NCBI GenBank assembly: GCA_002402085.1
Contig: NVVB01000001.1
Location: 175,624 to 183,392, forward strand
Source: Gammaproteobacteria bacterium
Lineage (GTDB): Bacteria; Pseudomonadota; Gammaproteobacteria; Pseudomonadales; UBA3067
Length of the DNA: 7,769 nt
Direction: 5' to 3'
Below the pieces are notes generated by a model. The model did not search any database and was not told the DNA's origin. It saw only the letters and a program-made list of their open reading frames with translations. Positions 1-5,595 of this stretch are shown in pieces (the first letter of the stretch is position 1; each line of letters begins with the position of its first letter). Position numbers and translations under genes: made by a program.

Positions 1-287
1 AGAGCTAAAGACATATCGCCTTTACCTAAATCTTCAGCGTTTAATACGTTAGATATAGGAGAACGGGGCATACCTGCGCCACTGCAATTCTCAGGGATAG
101 GCATAATGCTTAAGCCTAAATCCATAGTTTTATTGTAAAATCCTTCGGGTGCTTGTGCTGCTTCATCGGCATCACGAGAAATTGCACGAAGCTCTGCTTC
201 GGCAAATCGAATTACGGATTCACGGGTGATTCGTTGCTCTTCAGTAAGAGTTAAATCAAAAAGTTGTTCTGCTGCCTGCTCGGACAT
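1..287 (-). CDS. Acyl-CoA dehydrogenase, N-terminal part (gene runs off the left edge)
   Basis: The minus strand reads ATG at 287-285 and stays open to the window edge, giving 95 codons. The product begins MSEQAAEQLFDLTLTEEQRI and continues with an amphipathic helix, then PEGFYNKTMDLGLSIMPIPE, GAGMPRSP and NVLNAEDLGKGDMSLA. This is the usual start of the helical N-terminal domain of FAD-dependent acyl-CoA dehydrogenases: the LTEEQ helix, the lid over the flavin and the 'E(D)LGKGD' helix. Enzymes of this family oxidise acyl-CoA to trans-2-enoyl-CoA in the cytoplasm, the first step of beta-oxidation. The catalytic Glu and the FAD-contact regions are outside the window, so chain-length preference cannot be judged. 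The start is supported by a TGAGGA Shine-Dalgarno (plus 295-300) seven bases away. The upstream region holds operator-like palindromes. The family call is firm; substrate and symbol are not assigned. Confidence 0.85.
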   Translation of the reverse strand, partial: MSEQAAEQLFDLTLTEEQRITRESVIRFAEAELRAISRDADEAAQAPEGFYNKTMDLGLSIMPIPENCSGAGMPRSPISNVLNAEDLGKGDMSLA

Positions 288-617
288 AAGCTCATCCTCA
301 AATTACATGCTTTCTATCAACTGGTTAAAAATCAACTGCTTCAATTTCCGCCTCACTTGTTTTCTCGCCCACGCCAGACTTATAGATAGAGTCAAGTAGG
401 CCAGGGGTTGAGTGATTCAAACGGTCGTTTTAGCGGTGCGCGCAAGTGTATATGCTTCCCTTAAGGAAACCAACTGTTTGGTGCGTGTTTCTACTCATTT
501 ACCAACGCCTTATGGCCAGATAGGACACATTCCAACGGTTCAGGGCTTCTACAAGAGACAGCTTACATCATTGTATTTATTGACTATTTACTACCCCCGC
601 TAAGATTTGGCCTGGAA
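288..617. other. Non-coding interval between acyl-CoA dehydrogenase and the hsbR-like gene
   Basis: This 330-bp stretch is the upstream region of the acyl-CoA dehydrogenase (minus) and lies downstream of the hsbR-like gene (minus). I see no credible gene. One 63-codon plus-strand frame (412-603, GTG start) gives a peptide that I do not recognise. What stands out is a group of palindromes between 418 and 482, entered or described separately, and a weak hairpin at 600-629 that overlaps the end of the hsbR-like gene. The dehydrogenase promoter should lie here, but no textbook -35/-10 pair is visible. The best minus-strand -10 candidate is TATACA at 452-447, with TTGGTT 15 bases upstream. Confidence 0.6.
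417..432. promoter_or_regulatory. PsrA/TetR-type operator candidate upstream of acyl-CoA dehydrogenase
   Basis: The sequence TCAAACGGTCGTTTTA is a near-perfect inverted repeat: AAACG and CGTTT arms around GT, with a further T/A match at the outer edge. It fits the published PsrA operator pattern G/C-AAAC-N(2-4)-GTTT-G/C except for the last base. PsrA is a TetR-family fatty-acid-responsive repressor of beta-oxidation genes in Pseudomonas. The site lies about 130 bp upstream of an acyl-CoA dehydrogenase start. If the weak TATACA at 452-447 is the -10 box, the site would sit just downstream of the transcription start, a normal repressor position. That a PsrA homologue binds here is inference; the palindrome itself is visible. 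Confidence 0.35.
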
Positions 618-2300
618 TTAGGCTCTTAGGTTGTAGCGAGCATTGATCGTACAACCACCATCACTGTACTTCACATCCTCACATAAAGAGTAAATCAACG
701 GCAGTCCACGACCAAAGGAGTCCTCTTCGTCCACCTCGACAAGGTTATCGAATTCAAACCCTTTCCCTGAATCTTTAACTTTTAAAAACACATCGCCCCC
801 ACCTTTAGCGGGCTTAAACTCAAGATTGATTTCAATCGTGCCACTCTTCAGCTCAGCAATGCGCACTGAGCGCTGCTGATAATAATCTTGATAACCTTGT
901 TCGGTCTTCTTTAACGCGGAATCCAGCCCTAGGATGCCGTGATCCAAAGAGTTGGCGTACATTTCAGTCAATACCGTATGAACGTAGTCTTTATGTTCGG
1001 CCAATCCGACCGCCGCGCCCATCATCTCCACCACTCGAGAAATGGGGTCGCCCACCCGCATTTGATCGGGTCCTAAATTAATATTTATAGTCCACGGAAT
1101 CGCATCTTCTAGAAGCGTCGCATTCTCATCCCTTACACAGGTAACGCCTGTAACGGGCTGACACAACAACTCAACCAATGATATGTCATCGTCCTGATTG
1201 CCACCGCCGGTAAACTCCTCTAACCGACCTATCACCTTGTCAACGAAGCTAACGCCTTCGGAGAAACAGTTCTTTTTAAACATGCCCTCAAAACGCTCGG
1301 TACAGAACATCTCGCCGTTACCATTGTTAGACTCGATGATCCCGTCGGTATGCAAGAATATTCGATCCCCTTTGGACACCCTGAGCACTTTGACATCGCG
1401 CTCAAACTCTCTAGTCTCCAAGGCACCCAGCGGCATATGCTGAGAGACGATCATGCCTTTTATTTCACCTTCGCAAGACACTAAAAGGCCATCCGGCAAG
1501 CCCCCTGCCCAGAGAGTAATCTCGTCCCCAGACGAATTAAGTTCCAACAAGGTGGCTGCACAAAACATATGATCAGGTAACAACTGAACAAGCTGGCTAT
1601 TCACTTCTTCAGCAATATCACCAATAGTTAACCCCTGCTTTGACATGGCAAAAAATGCCCGAGAAACAGGTAACGAACCAATAGCCGCTGAAAGGCCATG
1701 CCCGGTAAAATCCCCGAGCAAGACATATAAGCCGCCACTTGGACTGGGCGCGGAAAGCAACAAATCACCGTTAAACGCCGACATGGCAGACATATAATAT
1801 TCAATGTTGCCGCTATCCCAAAAACTCGCATTGATTGCGTTGGAAAACACATGCTCAACAATTTCATGCTCACGATTAGTCTGTAAGTGATGAAACAGTA
1901 GCTCTTGGTTTTTCTCGGTGATTTGCTGATTCAAATCTTGGATACGGGTATGAGCACTAATCTTGGCTTGCAGAATATGCTCATTGAAGGGCTTCGTTAG
2001 AAAATCATCCCCACCACTGGCTAAACAGCGCGACAAGGATTCCTCATCATTGAGCGCGGTTAAAAAGATCACCGGGACATGAACGTCACCCGTGTGCTGC
2101 TTAATTAATTTAGCGGATTCGTAGCCGTCCATGACAGGCATCATAACGTCCATTAACACCAGATTTGGACTTTCCTGTACAAAGGAATCAAAAGCTTGCT
2201 TACCGTTTTCAGCCTCAATAACTTCATGCCCCTCATCCTCTAGCATCCACACTAGAAGTTTACGGTTTGCACTCATGTCATCTACGACTAACACTTTCAT
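618..2300 (-). CDS. hsbR: Fused response regulator / PP2C phosphatase / HATPase, HsbR (CrsR)-like partner-switching regulator
   Basis: The 560-residue protein has three domains. Residues 1-120 form a receiver: acidic D7/D8 in VLVVDD, phospho-acceptor D51 in VLMDVMMP, T81 and K103 in LTKPF. A helical linker (about 119-150) leads to a SpoIIE/PP2C phosphatase (about 155-380) with metal ligands in FNGD (D179), GDFTGHG (D197), TDG (D319) and the NQDDDIS motif (about 368-374). Residues 400-560 form a RsbW-type HATPase: N-box TEMYANSLDHG (E446, N450), G1 box DSGKGF (510-515) and G2 box GRGLPLI (530-536). All catalytic motifs look intact, so both phosphatase and kinase activity are predicted. Known homologues switch phosphorylation of a STAS partner according to receiver state; that partner is almost certainly the gene just upstream. 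The ATG at 2300 is preceded by AAAGG ten to eleven bases away. The architecture matches Pseudomonas HsbR and Shewanella CrsR; the symbol rests on that and on context. Confidence 0.9.
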   Translation of the reverse strand: MKVLVVDDMSANRKLLVWMLEDEGHEVIEAENGKQAFDSFVQESPNLVLMDVMMPVMDGYESAKLIKQHTGDVHVPVIFLTALNDEESLSRCLASGGDDFLTKPFNEHILQAKISAHTRIQDLNQQITEKNQELLFHHLQTNREHEIVEHVFSNAINASFWDSGNIEYYMSAMSAFNGDLLLSAPSPSGGLYVLLGDFTGHGLSAAIGSLPVSRAFFAMSKQGLTIGDIAEEVNSQLVQLLPDHMFCAATLLELNSSGDEITLWAGGLPDGLLVSCEGEIKGMIVSQHMPLGALETREFERDVKVLRVSKGDRIFLHTDGIIESNNGNGEMFCTERFEGMFKKNCFSEGVSFVDKVIGRLEEFTGGGNQDDDISLVELLCQPVTGVTCVRDENATLLEDAIPWTININLGPDQMRVGDPISRVVEMMGAAVGLAEHKDYVHTVLTEMYANSLDHGILGLDSALKKTEQGYQDYYQQRSVRIAELKSGTIEINLEFKPAKGGGDVFLKVKDSGKGFEFDNLVEVDEEDSFGRGLPLIYSLCEDVKYSDGGCTINARYNLRA

Positions 2301-2338
2301 AGACGTATCGCCTTTAACTACACTTTATTGCAACTCAA

Positions 2339-2358
2339 GCGTCTATTAATAAGACCGC
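2339..2358 (-). other. Small hairpin between the hsbA-like and hsbR-like genes
   Basis: GCGTCT and AGAC(C)GC arms can pair as six base pairs with one bulge around a seven-base AT loop. It lies in the 108-bp gap of the presumed two-gene transcript. There is no run of T after it on the minus strand, so it is not a convincing terminator. It might adjust the ratio of the two products through RNA processing or partial attenuation, but the pairing is short and could be chance. Confidence 0.2.
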
Positions 2359-2408
2359 CTCTTAATGCGCCTTATACTTTATACAGCTTAGCTACGCCCT
2401 CGATTTCA

Positions 2409-2714
2409 CTAATCGATTTTGAACTTCTTATCGAATCTAGAAATATCTAATATCTTCTTAATCTGTGGTCTACAGTTAATGATTCTTACATCAGCACTGT
2501 CACCACCGAGATGTTTTTTCATATTAAGCAACATGCCCAAGGCAGAACTATCCATATACTCTGCTTCGCGCATATCGATTGTAACGTCAATCTCTGCACT
2601 ATCGATCCCTACGTATGCTTTACGAAAATCTTGTACGACGTTGAAATCAAAATTACCAGAAATTGCAATCGTAAGGGCTTTCCCATCATCTGAGGAAGAG
2701 GTCGTAACCGCCAT
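2409..2714 (-). CDS. hsbA: STAS-domain anti-sigma-factor antagonist, HsbA (CrsA)-like
   Basis: This 101-residue single-domain protein is cytosolic, with no signal or membrane segment. The STAS fold is visible as strand LTIAISGNFDF (13-24), helix, strand IDVTIDMREAEYMD (42-55), the switch motif DSSALGMLL (55-63) and strand DVRIINC (75-81). The serine after D55 (S56, or S57) is the position reversibly phosphorylated in SpoIIAA, RsbV and HsbA proteins, so the protein can act as a phospho-switch. In Pseudomonas the unphosphorylated form binds the anti-sigma-28 factor FlgM and the phosphorylated form acts with the diguanylate cyclase HsbD; whether that holds here is unknown. It is first in a two-gene unit, 108 bp upstream of its predicted kinase/phosphatase. 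The ATG at 2714 has GGAG ten bases upstream. A 104-codon plus-strand frame over the same bases is a shadow. Confidence 0.9.
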   Translation of the reverse strand: MAVTTSSSDDGKALTIAISGNFDFNVVQDFRKAYVGIDSAEIDVTIDMREAEYMDSSALGMLLNMKKHLGGDSADVRIINCRPQIKKILDISRFDKKFKID

Positions 2715-2770
2715 AGCACTAATACTCCGTTAATACGTGACACAAACTCCCCCGAAAAAAACACGGTCTA

Positions 2771-2776
2771 ATTATA
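2771..2776 (-). promoter_or_regulatory. Candidate sigma-70 -10 box for the hsbA-hsbR unit
   Basis: The minus strand carries a perfect TATAAT at 2776-2771, 57 to 62 bases upstream of the hsbA-like ATG. It implies a start site near 2764 and a leader of about 50 nt. The matching -35 region (about 2794-2799) is AT-rich and does not resemble TTGACA. This suggests activator dependence or simply a weak promoter. Two palindromes lie just upstream. Confidence 0.4.
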
Positions 2777-2806
2777 ACTGTCATTAATCTTTGATTTTAT
2801 TATTGA

Positions 2807-2818
2807 GGTGCTAGCACC
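2807..2818. promoter_or_regulatory. Perfect 12-bp palindrome upstream of the hsbA-like promoter
   Basis: GGTGCTAGCACC is self-complementary over all twelve bases. It is centred about 49 bp upstream of the start site implied by the TATAAT at 2776-2771, next to where the -35 box should be. A dimeric regulator site is the simplest reading. I do not recognise the motif as belonging to a particular family. Confidence 0.3.
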
Positions 2819-2834
2819 ATAAGGTCCTGACACT

Positions 2835-2846
2835 TTCTACTTAGAA
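2835..2846. promoter_or_regulatory. Second palindrome upstream of the hsbA-like gene
   Basis: TTCTACTTAGAA has five-base arms (TTCTA/TAGAA) around CT. Its centre is 28 bp from that of the 12-bp palindrome at 2807-2818. The two do not share a sequence, so they would be sites for different proteins if both are real. Ten conserved positions in an AT-rich region could arise by chance. Confidence 0.2.
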
Positions 2847-2957
2847 GCTTAGCACTGAGGGTAAACGTTGCCAGTTAATCGAGGGAACTTACCAGAACGG
2901 TATAAACAAATGATTCACGCAATGAAAGCACTCTATCGGCCACTCCAGTTCAAGAAC

Positions 2958-3851
2958 TTACACGTATAATTTTGGCTGATTATCCGGACGACGCTTAAAA
3001 CGTTTATAGGTCCATTGATATTGCTCGGGCGCATCCAGAACACACATTTCCACAGACTCATTCAAAGCCGCACATGAAGCCTCAAGCGTTGAATCATCGA
3101 TGCCATTAGAAGCCTTTTTAATGATCACTTCAAAACCTTGATGCGCAGGCAATCGTTTCGCATAAGCCATCACCACTTGCGCACCTGTCTTTTGAACCAG
3201 CCGACTTACCAAAGACATGGTAAGCGCGGACTCACCAAAAAAAGGCGCAAATGTACCGCCTTTTAATTTCGGCTCCTGATCAGGAAGAATATACGTTATC
3301 TGGCCCTGCTTAAGCGCTTTAAGCATTGATTTTACGCCATGAATATCCGTGGGTACCGTTTGCAAACCATCCTTCTCTCGCCCCTTTCGAATCACTTTAT
3401 CTAGCGGCGCAAGCTTAGCCGGACGATACATAGCCACTCCGGGGTAAGCGTTCGCAATATAGAAATTAAGCACCTCCCAATTTCCGACATGAGGTACTGC
3501 AACAATAACGCCCTGCCCTCGGGCTTGTGCGTCGTCAATACAATCGTTGCCTTGAACCCGAATAATCCTATCTTGTATTCGATTACTCGGCCAAAACCAC
3601 GCCATGGCCATTTCAACCATTAACATGCCCGTGTGACGCATTGAATCAAACACCAACCGGTCTCTTTCCGTTACGTCCATATTAGGGAAACAAACCTTAA
3701 GGTTTTGCTCTACAGTCTTTTTGGTACGCGTAGGCAAACACCACATCACAGTCCCGATCGTCATTCCGAGTGTTTGCCCAGCGGAAAAAGGCAGCCAACT
3801 CACCATTCTCAACATCCAAACGGCCAAGTAGCCTTTTACTGACTGGATCAA
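2958..3851 (-). CDS. LpxL/HtrB-family (lysophospholipid-type) acyltransferase
   Basis: The 297-residue product is normal length for the bacterial lipid A biosynthesis acyltransferase family. It opens with a membrane-associating hydrophobic segment (about 8-38) and carries the catalytic H(X4)E motif in PHVGNWE (H121, E126). The YRPAK motif follows at 142-146, and then LPDQEP (189-194) and the FAPFFG and TMSLVSRL segments (about 201-218) typical of the family. These enzymes move an acyl chain from acyl-ACP or acyl-CoA onto a lipid A precursor or lysophospholipid at the inner face of the inner membrane. The sequence alone does not separate a true LpxL/LpxM from the related lysophospholipid acyltransferases of pseudomonads, so no symbol is given. 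The start is TTG at 3851-3849. An in-frame TAG lies four codons upstream (3863-3861), an AGAGG Shine-Dalgarno lies six bases away, and the next Met is residue 13. The gene is divergent from the UPF0149 gene. Confidence 0.87.
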   Translation of the reverse strand: MIQSVKGYLAVWMLRMVSWLPFSAGQTLGMTIGTVMWCLPTRTKKTVEQNLKVCFPNMDVTERDRLVFDSMRHTGMLMVEMAMAWFWPSNRIQDRIIRVQGNDCIDDAQARGQGVIVAVPHVGNWEVLNFYIANAYPGVAMYRPAKLAPLDKVIRKGREKDGLQTVPTDIHGVKSMLKALKQGQITYILPDQEPKLKGGTFAPFFGESALTMSLVSRLVQKTGAQVVMAYAKRLPAHQGFEVIIKKASNGIDDSTLEASCAALNESVEMCVLDAPEQYQWTYKRFKRRPDNQPKLYV

Positions 3852-4002
3852 ATCACACCTCTATCAAGGGAATAAAGCACGTATAGTAGCAAATTAAGCC
3901 TTAAAAAGTTCGGCCATAAACTGAACACCACGAACACTTTACTAGGCTCAATAAACACAATGGCTTTGCCCATCAATTGGTACACTATGCTGACTGGGAT
4001 GA

Positions 4003-4008
4003 TAGAAT
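4003..4008 (+). promoter_or_regulatory. Candidate -10 box for the UPF0149 gene
   Basis: TAGAAT (five of six matches to TATAAT) lies 36 bp upstream of the ATG at 4044. No good -35 box is found at 16-18 bp; TTGGTA lies 20 bp upstream, which is too far for a normal promoter. The 192-bp divergent region must also hold the minus-strand acyltransferase promoter, for which I see no clear box. Confidence 0.25.
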
Positions 4009-4043
4009 TAGAATTCCTTTAAATCAGCACTTTTGAGTCCTTT

Positions 4044-4634
4044 ATGAATCAAGCTACTGCCGACTGCCTCAGCCCTGATGAATGGCAGCAATTAGAGTCG
4101 TTATTAACCTCTTGTGGCGACGAACATGCCTTTACTGCATTGGAATGCCACGGGTTAATGTGTGCGATCGCCATCTTCCCAGAACAAATAGAGGAACAAG
4201 ACATTTACGGCCTCATTTTTGACGGCGAAGTCGACAAAGATCAAGTCGACTTCAAGCCCTTGCAGGCACTCATTAATAAGACCACCCTATCCGTCAAAAC
4301 AAGCCTTGACCAAGGGCAAAAGGTCCTTCCACCGTGCCCGCTTCATATCGAACAACCCGTTAAGGAAGAATCTTCGGAAGAGGAGCTCTTATCCCCAATT
4401 CAGCTATGGGCTTCAGCCTTCATGCAAGGTGTATTCTTAAAAGAAGAGCAATGGTTTGAGCGAGACGAAGAGCTAGTCGCTCAAATGTCACTGCCCATCC
4501 TGGTAGCGTCTGACTTAGTAGAGTCGGAGGACATCGCGGAAATACAAAAAGACCATAAGCTCGTCAATCTGCTTTGCAAGGAAATCCCTAACACACTGAC
4601 TGACATGTACTTATTTTACCGCGTATCGCAATAG
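4044..4634 (+). CDS. UPF0149 (YgfB/YecA-like) family protein
   Basis: This 196-residue, acidic, mainly helical protein has no signal peptide or membrane segment. Family marks are the start LSPDEWQQLESLL, then AFTALECHGLMCAIAIFPE (29-47), where UPF0149 members have a conserved 'hGfl.Alai.P' helix, and LLSPIQLWASAFMQGV (115-130), which corresponds to the 'W..GF..G' helix. It has no C-terminal zinc-binding SEC-C motif, which many YecA proteins carry. An acidic stretch (EESSEEELL, 108-116) links the two helical halves. Family roles are poorly defined; Pseudomonas YgfB modulates a cell-wall amidase gene, but orthology is not shown here. The ATG at 4044 has only a weak GAG ahead of it. A strong hairpin lies about 65 bp downstream. 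The family call is by motif and length, not alignment. Confidence 0.7.
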   Translation: MNQATADCLSPDEWQQLESLLTSCGDEHAFTALECHGLMCAIAIFPEQIEEQDIYGLIFDGEVDKDQVDFKPLQALINKTTLSVKTSLDQGQKVLPPCPLHIEQPVKEESSEEELLSPIQLWASAFMQGVFLKEEQWFERDEELVAQMSLPILVASDLVESEDIAEIQKDHKLVNLLCKEIPNTLTDMYLFYRVSQ

Positions 4635-4698
4635 ATAAACGCCACGAAAAGTTCGAACGATAATGGTGGGTGAACAAGGATTTATAGCTAAACTCAAT

Positions 4699-4731
4699 AA
4701 TAAGGTCGCAGTCCACACTGCCACCTTATTT
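4699..4731 (+). terminator. Two-part hairpin after the UPF0149 gene, possible terminator
   Basis: AATAAGGT (4699-4706) pairs with ACCTTATT (4723-4730), and inside it GCAGT (4708-4712) pairs with ACTGC (4717-4721) around a CCAC loop. One C/C mismatch separates the stems, so 13 base pairs form. The downstream side reads TTATTTCG, a weak rather than clean T-run. Termination of the UPF0149 transcript is the simplest role. Because the hydrolase start is only 35 bp further on, a leader structure or operator for that gene is also possible. Confidence 0.5.
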
Positions 4732-4765
4732 CGCTAGCCCGATCAACCGAACGCGTAAACTAATC

Positions 4766-5395
4766 GTGCAAACCACAAACTTTTTAGTCAATGGAGTCTC
4801 TAATACGGGGCTCACATTAGTACTCGCCCACGGTGCTGGATCAGCTATGGATAGCCCATTTATGGACCGAGTTGCTGATGGCATCGCGGTCCATGGCTTT
4901 CGCGTACTGCGCTTCGAATTCCCTTACATGAGAGAACGGCGCCTTACTGGCAAACGGGTTAGACCCGACTGCTTAGACCTACTCATCAACGACTGGAAAA
5001 AAGTGCTCTCTGAGCTCGGAGACCCTAAGAAGCTAGTGATTGGCGGAAAGTCAGTCGGCGGGCACTTCGCAGCTAAAGTGGCAGATGAAATGGGCGTTAG
5101 GGGCGTAGTTTGTTTAGGCTACCCCTTTTTACTGCCACACAATCAAGAACCTTTTGATATCAGCCATTTATTCAAAATGAAGTCGCCTACAATAATCATC
5201 CAAGGCAGCCATGACCCCTACGGTCAGCAAGGCACCATCAATGAAGACGCCATATCCAGCACAGCAACCTTGCACTGGCTTCCCAAAGCAAACCATGACC
5301 TTCACCCCGTAGCGGGCTGCAATAAAACCTACGACGAAAATATATTGGAGGCAATGGAGAAAGTTGCAGAGTTTATTGATTTCTTACAGAATTAA
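4766..5395 (+). CDS. Alpha/beta hydrolase of the Tex30/KANL3-like family
   Basis: The 209-residue protein is one compact alpha/beta-hydrolase domain without signal peptide or lid insertion. Visible elements are strand LTLVLAHGAG (16-25) with the oxyanion HGAG, strand GFRVLRFEFPYM (44-55), and the nucleophile elbow IGGKSVGG (92-99) with S96. The acid follows in IIIQGSHDPYG (143-153, D150) and the base in ANHDLHP (175-181, H177 most likely). The triad is complete, so it should be an active serine hydrolase, but the substrate is unknown; the family is widespread and little studied. The start is GTG at 4766: no Met occurs before residue 28, which is already past the essential first strand, and no strong Shine-Dalgarno is seen. 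The gene follows the UPF0149 hairpin and converges on the small basic gene, with only 17 bp between stop codons. Confidence 0.8.
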   Translation: MQTTNFLVNGVSNTGLTLVLAHGAGSAMDSPFMDRVADGIAVHGFRVLRFEFPYMRERRLTGKRVRPDCLDLLINDWKKVLSELGDPKKLVIGGKSVGGHFAAKVADEMGVRGVVCLGYPFLLPHNQEPFDISHLFKMKSPTIIIQGSHDPYGQQGTINEDAISSTATLHWLPKANHDLHPVAGCNKTYDENILEAMEKVAEFIDFLQN

Positions 5396-5412
5396 ATATT
5401 AAGCCTTGAACG

Positions 5413-5595
5413 CTATCGCTTCTTTTTTCTAGGGCCCTTTTTCCTTTTCTTAGCGGTTTCTCGCTTCTTTGCTTGAGCAAAAGTGTCCTTCATCGCTCGA
5501 TCCAGTGCGCCCTTAAGCTTCTTGACCTTCTTTTCCTTTTTTTTCAGCACACTAGAGTCAGATGCCACTCCAATTTCTACAATATTACTCGTCAT
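5413..5595 (-). CDS. Small, highly basic lysine-rich protein of unknown function
   Basis: The minus strand encodes 60 residues from ATG 5595-5593; a TTG five codons upstream (5610) would give 65. GGA about ten bases before the ATG favours the shorter form. The first 16 residues (MTSNIVEIGVASDSSV) are neutral to acidic. The rest is dominated by lysine: 18 Lys and 5 Arg in 60, with clusters LKKKEKKVKKLK and a C-terminal GPRKKKR. Such tails usually bind nucleic acid or acidic surfaces, resembling histone-H1-like or ribosome-associated tails. I recognise no family. It lies 98 bp downstream of the diguanylate cyclase stop, possibly in the same transcript, and converges on the hydrolase gene. Lysine-rich frames can arise in AT-biased DNA, but this one has a plausible start and fills an otherwise empty gap. 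Confidence 0.6.
   Translation of the reverse strand: MTSNIVEIGVASDSSVLKKKEKKVKKLKGALDRAMKDTFAQAKKRETAKKRKKGPRKKKR

Noticed and set aside
412..603. 63-codon plus-strand frame with a GTG start and an AGGGG just upstream
   Set aside because: The peptide resembles nothing I know, has no domain-like pattern, and lies in the palindrome-rich upstream region of a minus-strand gene. One purine-rich run is not enough to call a gene.
2419..2733. 104-codon plus-strand frame opposite the hsbA-like gene
   Set aside because: The opposite strand encodes a clear STAS protein; this is its antisense shadow.
2858..2890. Sigma-54 promoter upstream of the hsbA-like gene (TGGCAACGTTTACC on the minus strand)
   Set aside because: The -24 half resembles GG, but the required GC at -12 is absent at the fixed spacing.
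3905..3960. FliA-like promoter for the acyltransferase (TAAAGT and GCCGAA on the minus strand)
   Set aside because: The two halves are about 19-21 bases apart instead of 11, so they cannot form a sigma-28 promoter.
4651..4658. GTTCGAAC palindrome as a LexA box
   Set aside because: Gammaproteobacterial LexA uses CTGT-N8-ACAG; this 8-bp palindrome does not match and no SOS gene is near.
5431..5438. Palindrome AGGGCCCT followed by TTTTT
   Set aside because: It has no loop, cannot fold as a hairpin, and simply encodes the Gly-Pro-Arg stretch of the basic peptide.
5413..5440. Intrinsic terminator for the hydrolase gene (T-run at 5424-5429)
   Set aside because: The T-run is the antisense of lysine codons in the basic peptide gene, and no stable stem precedes it.
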